Source of the DNA: Tremella fuciformis
Lineage: Eukaryota > Basidiomycota > Tremellomycetes > Tremellales > Tremellaceae
Direction of reading: 5' to 3'
Assembly: GCA_032768795.1 (NCBI GenBank)
Contig: CP136490.1
Coordinates: forward strand, 6,572,001 to 6,636,000
Length of the DNA stretch: 64,000 nucleotides
Shown here: positions 49,415 through 60,744 of the stretch, piece by piece
Layout of the letters: each line of letters starts with the position of its first letter
How positions within the stretch are numbered: the first letter of the stretch is position 1
Notes under the pieces: generated by a model
Seen by the model: the letters and a program-made list of their open reading frames with translations, nothing else
What the model was told of the DNA's origin: nothing
Database searches by the model: none
Position numbers and translations under genes: made by a program

Positions 49415-51483
49415 ATGAGATTCGTCAAACCCCGCTACAGTTGGTCTCCCTCGAACTCCAATGAGGTTACACATTGACGGCGTACAGATGGGCCGATGAC
49501 TCAAGTTGTGCTCGTCTCCTTCGTCTGCTTTGCCACTGTTGGCATGTACTCCGCTAGTCAGTCCCCCAGCTAGCTCTGCCTATGACCGTGCTGATCTCGC
49601 AGTCGGCAATCTTGGAGCTGGCGGCACGCAAAGTGTGTCATCGTGTCTACCTCCCGAAGCCGTACTGATCTTGCAGATATTCAGCTGACCGATATTAGTG
49701 AGTAAATTCCCTCGAGTGCACGGAAGCGGCTGACAGCTTTACAGCTCATGTGCTTCTCTGTGAGTGGGCGATGACCGCGACGAGCCTTCACTGACATGTG
49801 AGATGGGCTATTCGCCATTGCGGGTATCTTCTCTGGCTCGATTGTCAACATCTTCGGACCCCGCATTACACTGTTCATCGGGGCTTCTGGTGAATAGGAT
49901 TCCAGCTGGTCGAGGTGCGCTCAACCGGGCAGGTTACATGTTATACTTGGCAGGCCTCTGGGTATACCAGACGAAACATGTCGAGTGGTTCCTGAGTCAG
50001 CCTATCATCTTCCCTACTATTTTCACTGAGTTTGCAGTCCTCGCCGGTGGGATCCTGGGCATTTGTGCAGCGATACTCTGGTCCGCTCAGGGCGGCATAA
50101 TGTCCGTACACTCGGCTACTAGCATCTTGAGGTTCTGACAAGCAGGATGTCATACCCCAAGGAGAACGAAAAAGGTCGGGCTTTCAGTATCTTCTGGGTC
50201 ATCTTCAATGCTGGCTCCGTGGTGAGTCTGCAGCAGCTGGTCTCCTTACTGTACTGAGCATAACAGCTGGGCGGTCTGATTGCTCTCGGTATCGACCTTT
50301 CTCAGGGTGCGATCAGTGCCACAGCCAACTCGACCTATATTGCGTTCATGGTCGTCATCGGTCTGGGCATCCTTCTTTCCCTGCTCGTCCTGCCTCCTGG
50401 GCGCGTGGTCAGGGGAGATAATACACTTGTTACGATTCACAGCTTCGCCGGACCGAAGGAAGAGTTCAGGGGCCTGATCACCACCCTCCGATCTCAAGTC
50501 GCTATATTGCTTTTGCCCATGATGTTTGCGTCCAACTATTTCTGTGAGTCGCTGAGCTCAACGCAGTGACACTAGTGCGTGATCTGAGACCTGACGAGCA
50601 GATACCTACCAAGCCGCATTCGCTGTAGCCATCTTCGATGCCGAGACTCGGGCAGTCAACGCTGTTGTCAAAGCCGTCGGGCAGATTGTGGGCGCCTTGT
50701 GGATTGGCTTCATGCTCGACAAGCTGCCTATGAAACGACGCAACCGCGGTCTGGCGGGACTAGCCACCACCGCCATTTTTATCATTGTTGGCTGGTCATG
50801 GGGGCTGAAATACCAACTCGGTTTCACACGACACACCAAGTTGACGAGGTTGAACTTCAAGGACAAGGGTTTCGGCCAGCCGATTGCGATATTGGTGTGG
50901 TGTGAGTGGCGGCTAATAGAGCATGGGTACAACAGCTGAACATGTCAGACGATGTTGGTGATGCGATGTTCCAGGGTCTAGCGTGAGTCGATCGGGTGAA
51001 GTCTGTGATGTGATTCTCGCTGACCATCAAGGTATTGGATCATGGGGGCCGCGACGAACGATGCCTTCCTCCTCGCGCGCTACGCAGGACTATACAAAGC
51101 CATTCAGTCGGCGGGGGCGGCGGTCGCTTACGGCGTCGATGCTGCCAAAGCGCCGGTGGGTCTCCCTTAGTCATTGCGCAATTTGGGCTCGCTGAACTTG
51201 TCTGTAGTATCTCTCCGAGCTCTTGTCGTCCTGGCTGCTTCTCCTTGTGGCCCTGGTGCCGGCCGGCTACATTGTCACGCGTATCAAGGACACGAATATC
51301 ATTGAAGAAGGCGTGGCGTACCTGGGCCAAGAAGTCATTGGATCCGACGGGACTGCGCATCAGCTCGGTGAGAAGGGTCTGCACAAGGACAATCATTTGC
51401 AAGTCCAAGCGGCCGGGGATATTGAGATGCGCGCAGAAGGTGAAGGCAAGGACGTTGGACTAGACCACGTTGAGGTGGTTTGA
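49415..51483 (+). CDS. UNC-93-like major facilitator transporter
   Basis: The start MRFVKPRY is spliced to NGPMTQVVLVSFVCFATVGM then YSA and, after the next intron, GNLGAGGTQ, a pattern shared by fungal UNC-93-type MFS proteins (short N-terminus, first helix ending in a Gly-x-Gly-Gly turn). About ten further exons give membrane segments: GLFAIAGIFSGSIVNIFGPR, YMLYLAGLWVYQTKHVEWF, FAVLAGGILGICAAILWSAQ then GGIMSYP, GRAFSIFWVIFNAGSVLGGL, TYIAFMVVIGLGILLSLLVL, VAILLLPMMFASNYF and GLATTAIFIIVGWSWGLKY. The tail is acidic and cytosolic. Substrate unknown; some family members move ions or small metabolites. The gene sits divergent from an oxidoreductase and near a regulator, which suggests uptake of that enzyme's substrate. 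Confidence 0.8.
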
Positions 51484-51724
51484 AATTGGGGTGGACATCA
51501 TGAGAAGGCGGCAGAAGCAATTCCAGGCGGGCAGGAGCAAACGTGACCCGCGGCGTCAGGCGCTGTCGAGCAAGCTCGCCAGAAGGATCCGGTGACAGTT
51601 GTTAGGAGAAGGGCTGTACAACTCGGCCTCAATGACGTCAGTGATAAGATTACGGCGATCGGCAATGTCAACCACGACTGCCGACGGAGCATTGCGAACT
51701 AGACGCAACAAGGTGTACATCGCT

Positions 51725-53937
51725 ATGGTCAAGTCTAAGGCGTCCCGAGTGCTGTACTGGTTCCGCACCGACCTGCGTATCACCGACTCACCCGCGCTCA
51801 CCGCCGCGCTCGACCTCCCAAACATCGAGGCATTCTACCCCATATGGTGCTGGGATCCCAACTACGTCTACGGCCACCGAGTCGGTCTCAACCGATGGTC
51901 TTTCCTGCTTGAATCGATGCAGGATCTCTCGGACCAGCTCACCAAGCTCAACAGCAAGCAGAAACTACACGTTATTCGAGGCCCGCCCGAAGAAGTCTTG
52001 CCCGTGTTGTGGAAGGAGTGGGGGATCACGCACCTGGCGTACGAGAAGGACAGCAATGCGTACGCGAAGATCAGGGATGAGCAGATAGGCAAGCTGGCGC
52101 GGGATAAAGGGGTCGAGGTGCTCGAGGTTGGCGGACGACACCTTTACGACCCGGCAGAGGTTGGGAAGCGCAATGGTCATAAGCCAACGATGACACTGCA
52201 CCAATGGCAAACGGTAGGATTTTGGTCAGCATGACAGTGAGTAATAGCTGACCAGAAGCTCACCAGCAAGATGGGCGACATTCCAAGACCCTCACCGACG
52301 CCGAAGAAGCTTCCTGGTCCAGGCGAGACCAAGCTGAAGTACCAAAGACCAAAGTTCAGCTGGGACAAGGTGGACCGGAATGAAAGTATACGGACAGGCA
52401 AAGACACATGCTTTGGTAGGCAGCCTCTGTCAGCATGCCGCATTGTTAGCTAAAGATCAGAACGATTTTGTGGGCCTGACGACGACTTCTCGGTCCCAAC
52501 GCTGGAGCAGATGGGATACAGCGAGTCAACCACCTCGATCCGCGGGGGCACGACAGACGGTCACAGACGGCTCGACCTCTTCCTCTCGCACCCGAAAGAC
52601 GTGGCTACATTCTCCAAGCCTCACACCGCCCCGACCTCTATCGAACCCAGTACAACTCTCCTCAGTCCATATATCAAATTCGGCTGCGTGGGCGTGCGAG
52701 AGATCTGGTGGGGTTGCAAAGATGTCGTCGCAAATTACAAAGGGGAAAAGACGAAGGAGCCAGAGAACATGTTCGGCCAGGTACGTGACCTCTGCAGGAA
52801 AAGCTTGTTAGCCAAAGTAATGCCCAGCTGGAATTCCGAGACATGTACGCATGCGCCGAGGCTATGGAGCCGAATTTTGAACGGATAAGAGGCAACCCGG
52901 TCTGCAGGTGAGTGCGTCGGCTGCTGGCTGGGCTGTGGATGTCTGACCCTAGATTCTTCGACTGGAAGTTGCAAAATCAGTATGACGAGAGAGGCAAGGA
53001 GATACTGCCTAGACCGAAAGAAGACCCGGAGGACGAAGAGCGTCTTGCGGCATGGCGAGAGGGACGGACCGGATTCCCGTATGTCTCACGGCTTCACAAT
53101 GAATGCGTCTGATGCCTAGCTGGATTGACGCGACAATGCGACAGCTCAAGCACGAGGGCTGGATTCATCACCTGGCTCGACACAGCACGGCCTGCTTCCT
53201 CACTCGCGGACAATGTTACATCTCTTGGGAGCGTGGCATGGAGGTCTACGACGGTGAGACACAAGACCATTTACCTCTGCCGAGGCTGATGGTCAGAATG
53301 GCTCATTGACTGGGATCCCGCTTCCAATGTGGGCTCTCAGGGGAAGATCAGGAGAAATGCTGATTGATGCTTAGCCTGGCAACTGGATGTGGCTGAGCTG
53401 CTCGGCATTCTATTCCCAATACTGTCAGTCAAGCCTGCCCACTGTAGGAAGCTATTGACGGCAGTCCGGGTCTATGGGCTCGTCAGTTGGCCCCAAAAGA
53501 CCGACAAGACAGGCGCCCTCGTCCGCAAATACTGCCCCGAGCTGAAGGATTTCCCCGACAAGGTGCGAATCTCATCCCTCAGTTAAGCCAGATCTCATGC
53601 CCAGTACATTTATGCCCCACATACCGCGCCCTTGAAGGTACAAGAGACTGCCAACTGCATCATAGGCAAGGATTATCCGTTCCCCATGCTCGATGAGCAC
53701 GCAGAGAAAGACCGCTGCATCGCCAAAATCAAAAACGCGTATGCTCTTGGGTTCCACGGGGCCGATCCAGAGGTACTTGGCGGTGAAGCCAGCCGACTGC
53801 TGCGGGCGAAACATGAAGAAACGGGCGCAGAGGTTGTCAAGACCGACAAGGAGAAGAAAGAGGAGAAGGGCCGAGCAAAGCGCGAGAGGGACGGCGACCA
53901 GAGCCTTGACGCGTTCGTCAAGCGTAAGAAGGAGTAA
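51725..53937 (+). CDS. Cryptochrome/photolyase family protein, (6-4) photolyase type
   Basis: These enzymes use FAD and blue light to repair UV photoproducts. The N-terminal domain opens [20 protein letters not shown] and includes [20 protein letters not shown]. The FAD domain shows [16 protein letters not shown], then [20 protein letters not shown] (phosphate-binding and substrate segment), [31 protein letters not shown] continuing [15 protein letters not shown], then [10 protein letters not shown], and [14 protein letters not shown]. The HHLARH pair of histidines is characteristic of (6-4) photolyases and animal-type cryptochromes rather than CPD enzymes. The C-terminal extension is Lys-rich ([20 protein letters not shown]) and probably nuclear-targeting. 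About eight introns. No CPD-type residues were noted, so repair of (6-4) photoproducts is the best guess. Confidence 0.85.
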
Positions 53938-54073
53938 CGTAGTCCCCAGTGCATTGATCGAACGGTATAGAAGGAATTTTTGGGCAAAGTAGGCTACATT
54001 GGTTTCTAAGCAGCTCGGTACGACACCCGACATGTATAATAAGCGGAACGAGAAGTGGGCTTGCAGAGTCCAA

Positions 54074-55031
54074 TCAACAGGCTGCCCAATCGGAGTCGAA
54101 ATGCTGTCCGAGCCTGAGACGGTCGAGCTTGATTCTCAGCGAAGCGCTCGACTGCCTGGTCTTGCCCTTCTTGTTCATCGGAGGAGAACCCTCCACTGCC
54201 ATCAAGCTTGGGGCATCGCATGGGTCTTGAACCTGATCGTGCTGCGAACGTGTAAAGTCTGGCGTGGCCAGGTACGGCTCCATGTCCATATCGTCTTCCT
54301 GGGACATCGGTACTCGGTCGAATGGGTCGATCTCAGCATTGAGACAAGAAGTCATGCTGCACTCGCGATCGATCTGGTCCACATGGTGTTTGGGCGGGCG
54401 AGGGAAAGTCACAGGGTGGGCGATGATCCTGAGCCGCTCCGCTCGGTAATTGTAGACGGGCTCGTATGGTCCCCAGTAGGCCGGGGAATCGATGGCGTAT
54501 CGCTGGCCGAATATACTGAGAGGCATGAGCTCAGACTCACGACAACGTGGATGGACGCGCGTGCAGAATCCCACCAGGTCGGGGATACCGACGAAGATAC
54601 GCTCGGTCTGCACTCGCCATGCGTAGGGCATGTCAATATCATTTCCGACGATGAGGAGAAAGGACACGTCCGGCGGAGGGAAGTGAGGCAAGGGTACGCC
54701 AAGGAGGTGGTTAACGGTCCCGCCGTACTCCTGCTGCTGAGCAGGGATCCCTTCCACCTCTCGAAAGGCCACCTACCGCTATGTACGCCTGCACATGTCG
54801 GAACTGGTTGACTGTCGCCAGCCCTATCTCAGATACGACGACCGCGAATGATTTTGCGCGGCCGTCGGCCGGACTGGCGAATGGTCGTTGGTAGGGGTGC
54901 AGTGGTTCAGTGAGAGCGGGCGGCAGACCTGCTTCGCGTCGATCGCGCGCAATGGCCGTTGGGGATCCGCGAGGCGAGGTCAGGCGGAAGAGATCGAATG
55001 GCAAGTGGGCAGGATGAGGCTCTGCTTCCAT
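54074..55031 (-). CDS. Protein of unknown function
   Basis: Not recognised. The first ATG in frame is at 55029-55031 (MEAEPHPAHLPFDLFRLTSP). Removing one 40-base intron joins SEIGLATVNQFRHVQAYIA to QQQEYGGTVNHLLGVPLPHF. The following exon looks folded: DVSFLLIVGNDIDMPYAWRV, ERIFVGIPDLVGFCTRVHPR, LSIFGQRYAIDSPAYWGPYE and RLRIIAHPVTFPRPPKHHVD. The C-terminus is acidic then basic (SQEDDMDMEPYLA, MNKKGKTRQSSASLRIKLDR) and ends DSDWAAC. No signal peptide, membrane segment or known motif is seen. Codon use resembles the neighbours. It converges on the photolyase gene, with 136 bases between stops. Confidence 0.5.
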
Positions 55032-55223
55032 TGTCGCTCGCTGGACTGTAGTTGGACGTTGGTCAGACACAAGACGCCAGGTGTGAGAAGTAGTGCACGC
55101 GAAGAGAGGTGGTCGGATGTCAAATGGGGCAATTGGTCATAGTAGTCATGGGAGGTTGGCGGCATGCCGAGAAAGAAAAATCAGTCGCGGTGAAGGCGAC
55201 ATGTCGGCCGTACTGTCTGCGGG

Positions 55224-55251
55224 CTTCTTGCTTCTTGCTTCTTGCTTCAAG
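55224..55251. repeat. Three to four copies of CTTCTTG
   Basis: Three perfect tandem copies of a 7-base unit (55224-55244) are followed by a diverged fourth, CTTCAAG. Confidence 0.85.
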
Positions 55252-55520
55252 AGCACAGCGGAAAGTCTGTGGATGGAAGGATATACATGAGCATGCATTC
55301 TGTAGGGCACCGTTGTCACCGCAGCCTGCGGACAAAGAGGCGACACCGGCCTTCGCGGAGGCACCAAGCCACCCTCAATTGCGCTGGCGCAGGATTGTCC
55401 AATCTCGTGTTGTCGGCGTAAAGGGAGGTCGTCGAGCAGCTTGGTGTCCATCTGCGCCCGCCGTTGCCAGTTCAATGCATGTCGAACCTATGCACAAAAG
55501 GCAAGAGAGAAGACATGACA

Positions 55521-55536
55521 AGAGAGAGAGAGAGAG
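55521..55536. repeat. (AG)n microsatellite
   Basis: Eight AG dinucleotides in a row. Confidence 0.85.
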
Positions 55537-55981
55537 CATTGTGATATCGCCGGTGCGCTTGTCGCCTATTGTGGCACTTTTTAGCCGGGACGCGGGGTTG
55601 AACGAACCCTGAAATGGTTGGCTCGTCATCGCCCACGCCCAAGACTTGACCACCACGAGGCAATCCGCGGCTTCCCATTATAACATCCCTCGTCCTCTTC
55701 TCATCGAGGCCATCCATCCCCCTACTCTCCTTCTGATCGAGTAGAACGCTGTGTGGACGACACCGTTCAGACCCACCTCGCCACTCAGTGCCGTGTTCAT
55801 TCGCTCGACGTCGCCCATCACCGCCCGCCCCGCGCCCCGTATCGCCAGAGCCAAAGGAGGAGCACTGGATATTGGCGAAGCAGTCATTCAACCCTTGTCA
55901 CTGCATCACCGCCAGCAGCACCTATATCACCACCTCATACCCCTCGCCCACACAGTCTGAACGACAGCGCCACCTGCAGAC

Positions 55982-57486
55982 ATGTCGGTCGAAGTGACCC
56001 CAGCGACCCAGCTGGGCTTTCCTCGTGAGTCAGCAATTGCCGATTCGACCGACGCCCTACTGCTTCCGCAGCAGGAGAAGGCGCAATATACAGCATCAGC
56101 TGATGCCTGCAGGCCCCCTCACGGTCACCGTGAAGCGCTCGCTCTTCGTCCACAACCCGCACCCTCACCCCGTGGCTTTCAAAGTCAAGACCACTGCACC
56201 GAAACAGTACTGCGTTAGGCCCAACTCGGGCCGTATCGAGCCAGGGGAGAGTTGCGAGGTATCTGGTAGGTAAAGTCGTGCTGCGCTGGTGCCATATCCC
56301 TGACCTGCAGTCCTCCTGCAACCTCTGCCGTCTGAACCTCCGCCCCACGCGAAATGCAAGGACAAGTTCTTGGTCCAGTCGGCGTACATCGCACCGGATA
56401 ACGAGATGCGCTCGCTAGGAGAAATGGTGGGTCTGATCATTCGAAGTTCCGGTCGTCGCTGACGTCCAGTGGGCGGACGTTGAGAAGACCAACAAGGCCG
56501 CGATCTCCGAACACAAGATCAAGGTCGCTTATCTTGCTGCGGAAGATGGAAGCGCAGTGACGAATGGAATCCCCGAGGAGCCAGAAGATGGTCTGGAGCA
56601 GAGCAGGATGTTGGATGAGTCGGTGCGTATCCATCTCCCATTCGGTGTATCTCGTGGGCGCGCATGTGCCTTGGCGACCGTTTGCCCTCCGCTTCACACA
56701 TCCCATTCCCTGATCGGACCGCTTGTGTTCTAACGTTTCTCTCAGACCACCTATCCCAATGACGGCTTGACTCGCTGGACTACTGCCCCAGAGAAAGTCT
56801 TCGATCCCAAGATGTTCCGCAACGGGGGATTCTCGTACTGGGAAGGCGCATACACGCCTTACACGCCCAAGACTCCCAAGACTCCCAAGATCCCCTTGAC
56901 CCCCAGCACGATTGTCTGTCCTCCTCCCCTCCCCGGTTCGCAACTGCTCTTGTGCATGACATTGTTCCCGGCTGCCCAACAAGTCTCCGGCATCGGACTG
57001 ACACAACAGCAAATATACGCTGCCGCATCGTCGTCACCAGTCCAGCCTAAAGCCAACGGCGATCATGCCTCGCAAACGTCCGCCACTCCCGCACCTGCTG
57101 TTGGTGCCGTCGTGTCTCCAGCTGTCAGCACCATCCCGACACCAGCTGCGCCAAAAGAGCTGCCCGCCCTTTCCGCCAACGATGTCGCTGCCGTTGGTGC
57201 CCCGACCAATGTTGCCCTCGAACAAGGCCTGGCCGTCTCGCAGACCGATTCCGAGAAGCTCGCAGTCGCTCTCAAAGAGATCAACAGTCTCCGTGCACAA
57301 CTCGACGAGTCTCGCGGTCCTCAAGTCACCGGTCTACGAAAGCGAGGCGGCGCGACTGCTGGTGCCGAGACGACGGTCGAGAAGGCCAAGGAGGTCGTAC
57401 ACGCGGCGGGCACCTCGGGTGTTCCGGTTGAAGTCGTGGCGGCTCTTCTCGTCGGGGTCTTCGTCATGACATATCTGTTCTTCTGA
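55982..57486 (+). CDS. SCS2: VAP-family ER membrane protein (Scs2-like)
   Basis: VAP proteins sit in the ER membrane and recruit FFAT-motif partners at membrane contact sites. Exon 1 (55982-56024) gives MSVEVTPATQLGFP and is joined by an 88-base intron to RPLTVTVKRSLFVHNPHPHP, then VAFKVKTTAPKQYCVRPNSG and RIEPGESCEV, the major-sperm-protein domain including the FKVKTTAP-YCVRPN core that binds FFAT peptides. The next exons give LLQPLPSEPPPHAKCKDKFL then VQSAYI, completing the domain. A TP-rich linker follows (YTPYTPKTPKTPKIPLTP). Near the end a coiled coil, SEKLAVALKEINSLRAQLDE, precedes the C-terminal anchor VEVVAALLVGVFVMTYLFF. The order MSP, linker, coiled coil, tail anchor is standard for VAP. 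Confidence 0.92.
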
Positions 57487-58192
57487 TTGTCGTGCGCGTT
57501 ACACCCCTTGTTTTCGCTTTGGGGAAAGCGCGCAGGATGGCGCATGTGTACATCCTGCTCGTTACGAAGAGAAGCAATGTTGCCTGGCCCGCCTGGCTCA
57601 TGAGCAGGCATGTATAGAGACACCCATTGGAGCTTTCTGCTGCTTGCCCTTCTTCACCATAGCCACACGATGAATCCTCTTGTGATAGTATGCTGTTGAC
57701 TGTGAGCCGCCCCATTCTCCGCCGGCCAATTGACGCGTATAAGCTCGCGAGACAGCGCACAGCGGGCCATCAGGCACCGACTGAACCCCTCTCTTTTCTC
57801 GGCAGCGATGACGGGAAACTGGGACTGGTAAGCTGGTAAGCTGGTGGGTCTGGCTTGGACACTCCACCGAGGCCGAGGGGCACTGCCAAGAACAGGGAGA
57901 TTGGGCTGCAAGAGGGGGGAAGGGGATGGAACGTGGGTGTTGCTGCGAGAAAGACGGGAGAGGAATGACAGCGGGCACAGTCGTATCTCGTTCAGTTGCA
58001 CCATATCCAGTAGCACAGTATAGCATCGAGTCGTCTAGTATCGTATGATCCTGTCGAGCATCGCGCATTGCCTTTGAATAGATCTGCATTGAACCCGATA
58101 GACCCAGGCAGCTGGAAAGTTGAAGCGAGCGCCCCCGAAAAGCACGCTATCGCCTCGCCGAAGCCGCAGCACAGCTGCACCCTGCCTGCACA
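57487..58192. other. Intergenic between SCS2 and the OTU gene
   Basis: A 706-base gap between two same-strand genes. Short open frames occur on the minus strand without protein-like features. A direct repeat of GTAAGCTG near 57829-57845 (tggtaagctggtaagctggtggg) is the only visible structure. Confidence 0.35.
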
Positions 58193-59845
58193 ATGGCCGG
58201 CTCGAAACGCGCCGCACTGAAGAAGCTCCTCTCGCCCAAATCGGGCCCCTCGTCGCCCACGTCCCCCTCGTCGCCGTCCGCCTCGCCCAAGGCGTCTGCC
58301 GCGTCCAGCACGTCCATCCCGTCCCTCGCCATGTCCCCCACTTCCACCACGGCCCCTCTGTCACACACCACATCGACCAATACGACGGCCACCGGCCCTA
58401 CGGCTGGCGCATCGGAGATCGCGACCAACCCGGCCAACTACCTGTCAGACGAGGCGCTCGAGCAAAACCTGCAAGTGGAGAAGCAGCTCGACTCGCCAGA
58501 CGGTGGTCCGGCCGGGGCTAGGGCGTCAGGCCGGGGTGTCCCTTTGGACGTCCCGACCCTAGACCCGGTCCCAATTCCAGTTCCAGACTCCGACCTGACA
58601 AAGAACTCGACGTCGATCTCCCCGCCACCGCCATTGTCCACTTCGCCTCCGCCAACAAAGGAGAAAGAGAAAGACCACACGTCTATATTCGAAAAACTGC
58701 ACCTGACCACGAGCGGGCACCACAAAAAGACAGACCGGCCCTCCCCATCCTCGTCCCCGGCACAGATCACCCCTGTCGACGGCAGCTCCTCGTCGCTCGC
58801 CGCAGCTGGCGCCACGACATCGGCCTCGACGAGCGGGACGTCGCTCAGCACGATGCAAGGGTCGCAGCAGCTTCCGCCAGCTCCCCCGCCGCCGGGACAG
58901 CAGGCCTCCCCTTCGGGAGGAGGCATGTATGGGAATAGGATCGGGTTCGGGGATATGGTCAGCGTTGGCGGAGGGGGCAAGGGGAAGAAGAAGTCGAGCA
59001 AGCAGCGGTTTGCGGAGCGCCAGGAGCGGAAGAAGGAGGCCTTGATCAATAGTGCCCCGCCGGTCGATGCTGCTTGGACGGCCCAGCTGGAGAAGGAGCG
59101 CTTGGAGGAGATACAGGTCGTGCAGGATGCGTGTACGGTGCTAGGCAGGGAGCTGTTCGAGGTGAGCCCTTCATGACGGTAGGTCCTTGACAGGGCTGAA
59201 CGGCAGATTGCACCCGACGGCCACTGCATGTTCAACGCAATAGGAGATCAGCTCTACCAGATCGGTCTAATAGCGGCGCATCAAGTATGTAATTAGTCTC
59301 AGCGGCGCTGGTCGCGTTGGTTGTGCTGACATCCAGGCGACCAACCCATTATTCATTAGACGGAGAGCGGCCGACTACATGCTCGAGCACAAAGAGGACT
59401 TCATGCCCTTCGTCCCGTCCGTCAACGGAGAAGACGCGTTCGGGGCGACGGACGACGGCGTCATGACTGAGAAAGACTTCAAAAAGTACTGTAAACTCGT
59501 GGCAGAGACGGGAGAGTGGGGCGGCGAGCCAGAAGTGGGTGCTTCGTCAAATAGAAGCGGCACGGAGCTCATCTCGCCAGATACAGGCCCTCTCGCGAAC
59601 TTTCAACATACCTATACATGTCATTCAGCGAGGTCCGCCAACAATTGTATCGCATGGCGGGCCGGACGATACTTTTGGCGGGACATTGACACCGCAACAG
59701 TCAGCAGCGCAGGGCGACAAGGTCGTGCGAATAAGCTATCATAAGCGAATGTACGGCTTGGGCGAGGTGAGTCTTTCAAGACGGACAGGGCAGAGATACT
59801 CATTCGCAGCATTACAACAGCTTGCGGAAAGCAATACCATCATAG
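58193..59845 (+). CDS. OTU-domain cysteine protease (OTUD6-like deubiquitinase)
   Basis: OTU proteins cleave ubiquitin chains. The N-terminal 290 residues are Ser/Pro/Thr-rich and disordered; then a basic helix SSKQRFAERQERKKEALINS leads to LEKERLEEIQVVQDACTVLG, as in OTUD6 proteins. After an intron at 59162 the catalytic loop reads IAPDGHCMFNAIGDQLYQIG (Asp and catalytic Cys). Further exons give NPLFIRRRAADYMLEHKEDF, DFKKYCKLVAETGEWGGEPE, IQALSRTFNIPIHVIQRGPP and VVRISYHKRMYGLGE, spliced to HYNSLRKAIPS and the stop, placing the catalytic His in HYNS. Five exons are inferred. The disordered N-terminus is much longer than in animal OTUD6B. Confidence 0.87.
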
Positions 59846-60744
59846 ATATGGAGATGCAGCCCGGATCAAGTACACTTACAGAATCCCTTCACGTCCATGG
59901 CATATCCAGTCTTCGATTCAGAGAGTAGGCTGCGCAACTGGCTCACCGGACGGTTCCTCTGCCTACGGCATACCTGGCACTCAAGCCTATGCTTTGATGG
60001 CACGGACACTGGAGTGATCCATCCTCAGCTCCTTAGCATGATGATACTTCTTCTGCGTCAGGCTTTGGTTGATCTACTACTACACATGGAATCATACGTG
60101 CAGGCCGCTTCGCCGCTATATCTGTCCTTCGCTTGCGTCCCGGGGCGCGATTGAAAACACGCCATAGGTAAAGAAAGTAGATCCAGTGCCGTCACAGCCC
60201 ATGATTCACAGTTGTTGGCGGACCAAAGACAATCAGCGATGCTCAGCGAATCTGCAAGTGTATCGCCAGGTCGCGCATTCCGCACGCTGTCGTCGCACCT
60301 GGTCGGAGCTTAGTGCTGAAAACGAAACATGAAAAGCTAAACTCAAGGGGTCCTTCAGCTCCTGTGAAAGGATGCGTTCCAGATACGCACTCGCCAAAAC
60401 ACTGCCCGCACAGTGCTGTTTCTCCTAGGTGTCTACGTTACGCTCGGCACGTCCCCATTGACAGGTGTGTAGTCTACGCTGGCACGAACGCGATGTTTAC
60501 ACCAGTCTCGTCAGACCGTCAATCTACCGGGGTTTGAGTTGGGGCTAGGATGAGCAGCTCGGCGAGGAGGTCCTTCTACAGAGTCAGTGCAATGCTCTGC
60601 AGTGTCGCTTGGGCGAAAATTTGAGTCAACTTATCCGCACCGGAAGGAGGGAGAGTGATGCATGCAGTGAACGTTGTGGAGATCTAAGTACAGGAAAGTG
60701 CAAGCTGAAAACAAGGGAAAAGGGGAGTGGGGCCACAGCCGAGC
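59846..60744. other. Convergent intergenic region
   Basis: The 899 bases lie between converging genes. No codon bias, repeat or RNA gene is evident; short open frames are taken as chance. Confidence 0.35.

Larger units (their letters stand above)
55032..55981. other. Large divergent intergenic region with short tandem repeats
   Basis: The 950 bases separate two divergent starts. A 7-base unit repeats at 55224-55251 and an (AG)n run lies at 55521-55536. A 167-codon open frame on the plus strand (55109-55612) has no codon bias or protein-like composition. The last 150 bases before the SCS2 ATG are C/A-rich, as in a 5-prime UTR. Confidence 0.4.

Noticed and set aside
55109..55612. 167-codon plus-strand frame upstream of SCS2
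   Set aside because: No codon bias, no splice partners, and it runs through simple repeats.
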